DNA of 64,000 bases from Planctomycetales bacterium 71-10. GTDB taxonomy: Bacteria; Planctomycetota; Planctomycetia; Isosphaerales; Isosphaeraceae. The notes under the pieces are model-generated. The model was not told where the DNA came from and made no database searches. It saw only the letters and a program-made list of their open reading frames with translations. The stretch covers positions 1 through 64,000 of the forward strand of contig MKTT01000104.1 of NCBI GenBank assembly GCA_001898385.1, given 5' to 3'. Position numbers and translations under genes: made by a program. Shown piece by piece: positions 61,571-64,000 of this stretch; position 1 is the stretch's first letter; each line of letters starts with the position of its first letter.

Positions 61571-61837
61571 ATGGACGTGGATCAGGCGATCGACTGGACC
61601 CGCGAGGCGCTGCGGCTGACGCTGCTGCTGGGCGGCCCGCTGCTGGCCGCGGCGCTGATGGCGGGGCTGGTCGTGAACATCTTCCAGACGATGACCCAGC
61701 TCAACGAGCCGGTCGTCGGCATGGTGCCCCGGCTGGTGGCCGTCGCGGTGGCGACGCTGGTCCTCCTGCCGTGGCTGGCGTCGCGCTGGATCGACTTCAC
61801 GGTCGACCTGATCGGGTCGATCCCGGACATGCTCTAG
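61571..61837 (+). CDS. fliQ: FliQ, export gate subunit
   Basis: An 88-residue protein with two membrane helices (about 12-38 and 50-75) and the family pattern ALRLTLLLGGPLL then IFQTMTQLNEP. ATG at 61571 is chosen because GGAGG lies 6 nt upstream; a TTG 6 nt earlier is less likely. Located 22 nt after fliP and 22 nt before fliR. Confidence 0.92.
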   Translation: MDVDQAIDWTREALRLTLLLGGPLLAAALMAGLVVNIFQTMTQLNEPVVGMVPRLVAVAVATLVLLPWLASRWIDFTVDLIGSIPDML

Positions 61838-61859
61838 CCACGACGAGGCCCCGGCCCCG

Positions 61860-62627
61860 ATGGGCGACTCCCCGATCGACGTGATGTGGCTGGCGGCGAA
61901 CGCGCCGGCGTTCGCGCTGGTGGCGGCGCGGGCGGCGGGCGTCTGCTTCACGGCCCCGGTGCTGGCCGCGCCCGGGCTGGATTGGCGGTTCCGCACCGTC
62001 ATGGCCCTGGCGCTGGGCGCGTGGACCGCCCCGCTGGCCGCGGGCGCGATCGGCGCGCCGACGTCGCGGTTCGGGCTCGGCTGGCTGGTCGCGAACGAGG
62101 CGGTCGTCGGCGGCCTGATGGGGCTGTCGGCGTCGCTGGTCGTGGCGGCGGCGCGGCAGGCGGGCGAGCTGGTGGCGTCGCAGGCCGGCCTGGCGACGTC
62201 CTCGCTGTTCGACCCGGAGACGGGCGAGGAGTCGACGGCGCTGGGCCACCTCTACGGCCTGGTCGCGCTGGCCGCGTTCCTCGCCCTGGACGGCCCCCTG
62301 GCGATCGTCGACGGCCTGCTGCGCAGCTTCGAGGCGTTCCCCGCGGGCCGGCTGGCCCTGGAGCGGGATTCGGCGGAAGCCCTCTTCGCCCAGACGGCCG
62401 ACGCGCTGAAACTGGCCCTCCGCGCCGCGGCCCCGCCCGCCGTGGCCCTGGCGACGGCCGGCGTGGCGCTGGGATGGCTGGGGAGGCTCGCGCCCAGCGT
62501 CCCGCTGATGACGCTCTCGCTGCCGATCCGCGCGGCGCTCGGCGTGGTGCTCGTGATGGCGAGCCTCGCCGGACTCGCCGCGTGCCTGGACGGCGCGTGG
62601 GCCGCCTGGGCGGCCGGGGGATACTGA
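61860..62627 (+). CDS. fliR: FliR, export gate subunit
   Basis: A 255-residue protein with about six helices and FliR hallmarks: AARAAGVCFTAPVLAAPGL near residue 20, GLMGLSASLVVAAARQAGELVASQAGL near 80 and a DP-ETGEES loop. It completes the P5-Q4-R1 type pore. The ATG lacks a strong ribosome site, and coupling to fliQ is likely. Repeat element D separates it from flhB. Confidence 0.92.
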   Translation: MGDSPIDVMWLAANAPAFALVAARAAGVCFTAPVLAAPGLDWRFRTVMALALGAWTAPLAAGAIGAPTSRFGLGWLVANEAVVGGLMGLSASLVVAAARQAGELVASQAGLATSSLFDPETGEESTALGHLYGLVALAAFLALDGPLAIVDGLLRSFEAFPAGRLALERDSAEALFAQTADALKLALRAAAPPAVALATAGVALGWLGRLAPSVPLMTLSLPIRAALGVVLVMASLAGLAACLDGAWAAWAAGGY

Positions 62628-62663
62628 TAGAGGTCATTCCGGAGGAGCGCAGGCGGCCCCGAC

Positions 62664-62847
62664 GCCTTCCCCCCTGGCGGGGGAAGGCAGACCCCGAAGG
62701 GGTCGGATGAGGGGGACGCGAAGCACGAGCGCCGTCGGGATTCGAAGGCCCGTCCGACCGGCTCGGGATCTCGACGGCCGTCCGGCGCGTCCTCCCCCTC
62801 ATCCGGCCCTTCGGGCCACCTTCCCCCGCGAGGGGGGAAGGCCGTTG
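62664..62847. repeat. Copy D of the ~190-bp four-hairpin element
   Basis: CCTTCCCCC-CTGG-CGGGGGAAGG, GACCCC-GAA-GGGGTC and GGATGAGGGGG on the left; CCCCCTCATCCGG, GGCCCTTCGGGCC and CCTTCCCCC-GCGA-GGGGGGAAGG on the right. It lies inside the export gene cluster, between fliR and flhB, and may separate their expression. Confidence 0.85.
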
Positions 62848-62884
62848 GTTACGGAAGCAGTCTCTGATAGGGGGGGCGGGTCCG

Positions 62885-63913
62885 ATGTCCGAGGATCGCA
62901 CGCAGGCCGCTTCGCCCCGACGCCGGCAGCTCGCCCGCGAGCAGGGGAAGGTCGCGCACAGCCCGGAGCTGACCGCCGCCGTCGGCTGGCTCGTGGCCGT
63001 GGTGATACTGGCCGGGGGCGAGGCATCGCTGCTCGGGTCGCTCGCGGACGTCGTGCGCGCGCCGCTCGTCGGGCCGGCGGCGAGCCTCGAAGACGCCCGC
63101 GACCTGGGCCGGCTGGTCCTCGGCGCGGCGACGGCCGTGGCGATCCCGGTCGGCCTGCTGCTCTTGGGGTTCGCCCTGGGGGCGACCGCGGCCCATCTGA
63201 TCCAGACGCGCGGGATGTTCGCGCCCTCGCTCCTCGCGCCCGACGTCATGCGGCTCTGGCGGGTGGGGCAGGGGGGGGGACTGGGCGCGAAGCTGGAGCG
63301 TTGCGCCTGGTCGATCGTCAAGGCGGCGGTCCTGGCGACCGTGGCCGTCTGGGGGCTGCGCTCGCGCTGGGGGGACCTGCAAGGGCTGGCGTTCCAGGAC
63401 TTCCCGGCCGCCGCGCACGGGGCGTTCGCGATCCTGCTGGCCCCGGCCTGGGCCCTGGCGGCGGCGATGGTCGTCGTGGGCCTGGCCGACTACGGCCTGC
63501 GCCTCGCGCGGTTCGAGGCCATGCTCCGGATGTCGACGGAGGAGCAGCGCGAGGACCAGAAGACCCTGGACGGCGACCCCAAGGTCCGGTCCTCGCGGCG
63601 TCGCCTGGCGCACGCGATGCGCGACGGGACGCCCGAGTTGCTGGAGGGGGCGACGCTCGCGCTGTTCGGCGACGCCGGCCTGGTGGTGGTCCTCTCCGGC
63701 GGGCCGCCGCCGCGCAAGGTGTTCGTGCGGGCGTCGGCCCGGGGGAGGTCGGGGGCGACGATCCGCCGCGCGATCCATCGGGCGAAGCTGCCGACCTTGG
63801 AGGCCGCCCAGCTCGCCCTGCGGATCGCCTCCGCCCCCGCGCCTTCCCCCCGCGCGGCGATCGCCGATCCCCTGCTGATCGCCCAGCTTCGCGGGGCATG
63901 GCCGAAGGGCTGA
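62885..63913 (+). CDS. flhB: FlhB-like export gate protein without the NPTH cleavage motif
   Basis: A 342-residue FlhB homologue. The start SEDRTQAASPRRRQLAREQG and four membrane helices (about 30-55, 75-100, 140-160, 180-205) are typical, as is the linker MSTEEQREDQKTLDGDPKVR. The cytosolic C domain continues to the family end (KLPTLEAAQLALRI). At residues 262-265, where FlhB proteins cleave themselves at Asn-Pro-Thr-His, this one has Gly-Asp-Ala-Gly, so cleavage cannot occur by the known mechanism. The export switch from rod/hook-type to late substrates depends on that cleavage, so this system probably has a single substrate class. Last gene in the window; flhA, fliI and any substrates would be outside it. 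Confidence 0.9.
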   Translation: MSEDRTQAASPRRRQLAREQGKVAHSPELTAAVGWLVAVVILAGGEASLLGSLADVVRAPLVGPAASLEDARDLGRLVLGAATAVAIPVGLLLLGFALGATAAHLIQTRGMFAPSLLAPDVMRLWRVGQGGGLGAKLERCAWSIVKAAVLATVAVWGLRSRWGDLQGLAFQDFPAAAHGAFAILLAPAWALAAAMVVVGLADYGLRLARFEAMLRMSTEEQREDQKTLDGDPKVRSSRRRLAHAMRDGTPELLEGATLALFGDAGLVVVLSGGPPPRKVFVRASARGRSGATIRRAIHRAKLPTLEAAQLALRIASAPAPSPRAAIADPLLIAQLRGAWPKG

Positions 63914-64000
63914 TCGGGGCCGTTCGCGGGGCCTTTCGCCCTGGACAGGCCGGGGCTCCGGGGGTAAGGTCCCTGCACACATCACGCGGGCCGATTCCGG

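Noticed and set aside
58060..63913. Ordinary flagellar operon
   Set aside because: FliG lacks its middle domain and torque residues and FlhB lacks NPTH, so a standard motor is not supported.

Overview
The window looks like chromosome from a planctomycete, most likely an Isosphaeraceae-type member of Planctomycetota. The support is the very high GC content (about 70% by eye), pairs of DUF1501 and DUF1549/DUF1553 genes with CxxCH motifs, a DUF1559 prepilin-like protein, an LEDRRVLS-type anchor, PEP-CTERM proteins, an ECF sigma factor coupled to a WD40 protein kinase, and two futalosine-pathway menaquinone genes. No rRNA, tRNA, CRISPR array, transposase or prophage gene was recognised. Family assignments come from reading motifs; no database search was possible.

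Layout. 0.1-12.8 kb: prolyl oligopeptidase, a membrane protein, an NnrS-like protein with an extra domain at each end, a PIG-L deacetylase, a secreted protein of unknown function, a diadenylate cyclase, and a DUF1549/DUF1553-DUF1501 pair. 12.8-13.8 kb: intergenic DNA holding a stacked palindrome. 13.8-19.6 kb: membrane protein, beta-helix surface protein, amino-sugar genes (PIG-L and nagB) and a lone cyclic-nucleotide-binding domain. 19.9-23.0 kb: proline-rich lipoprotein, then a nucleoside-phosphorylase-fold protein with an unknown partner. 23.1-34.4 kb: DUF1559 protein with a small lipoprotein, a GntR/FCD regulator diverging from a catabolic-looking cluster (cytochrome c/DUF1549/DUF1553, DUF1501, M14-like hydrolase, enolase-superfamily enzyme, MFS transporter), with three operators in the divergent region. 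34.9-38.3 kb: ABC exporter operon. 38.8-42.3 kb: triple-PDZ protein and two PEP-CTERM proteins. 42.5-46.5 kb: sigma factor and kinase. 46.6-53.9 kb: mqnA, mqnC, an ABC exporter with a fused CPBP protease, an amidohydrolase probably acting as aminodeoxyfutalosine deaminase, and anmK. 54.0-57.6 kb: oxidoreductase-like protein, membrane glycosyltransferase, ftsY. 58.1-63.9 kb: fliF, fliG, fliO, fliP, fliQ, fliR, flhB.

The most notable content is that last cluster. It keeps the membrane ring and the full export gate of a flagellar-type system, but its FliG has only the N domain and the distal C domain and lacks four of the five charged residues used for torque, and its FlhB has GDAG in place of the self-cleaving NPTH motif. 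This suggests a non-rotary export machine without the usual substrate switch. The second notable feature is a family of about 190-bp four-hairpin elements (13.2, 30.6, 57.7 and 62.7 kb) whose stems vary in a compensatory way; they are sometimes nested inside other palindromes.
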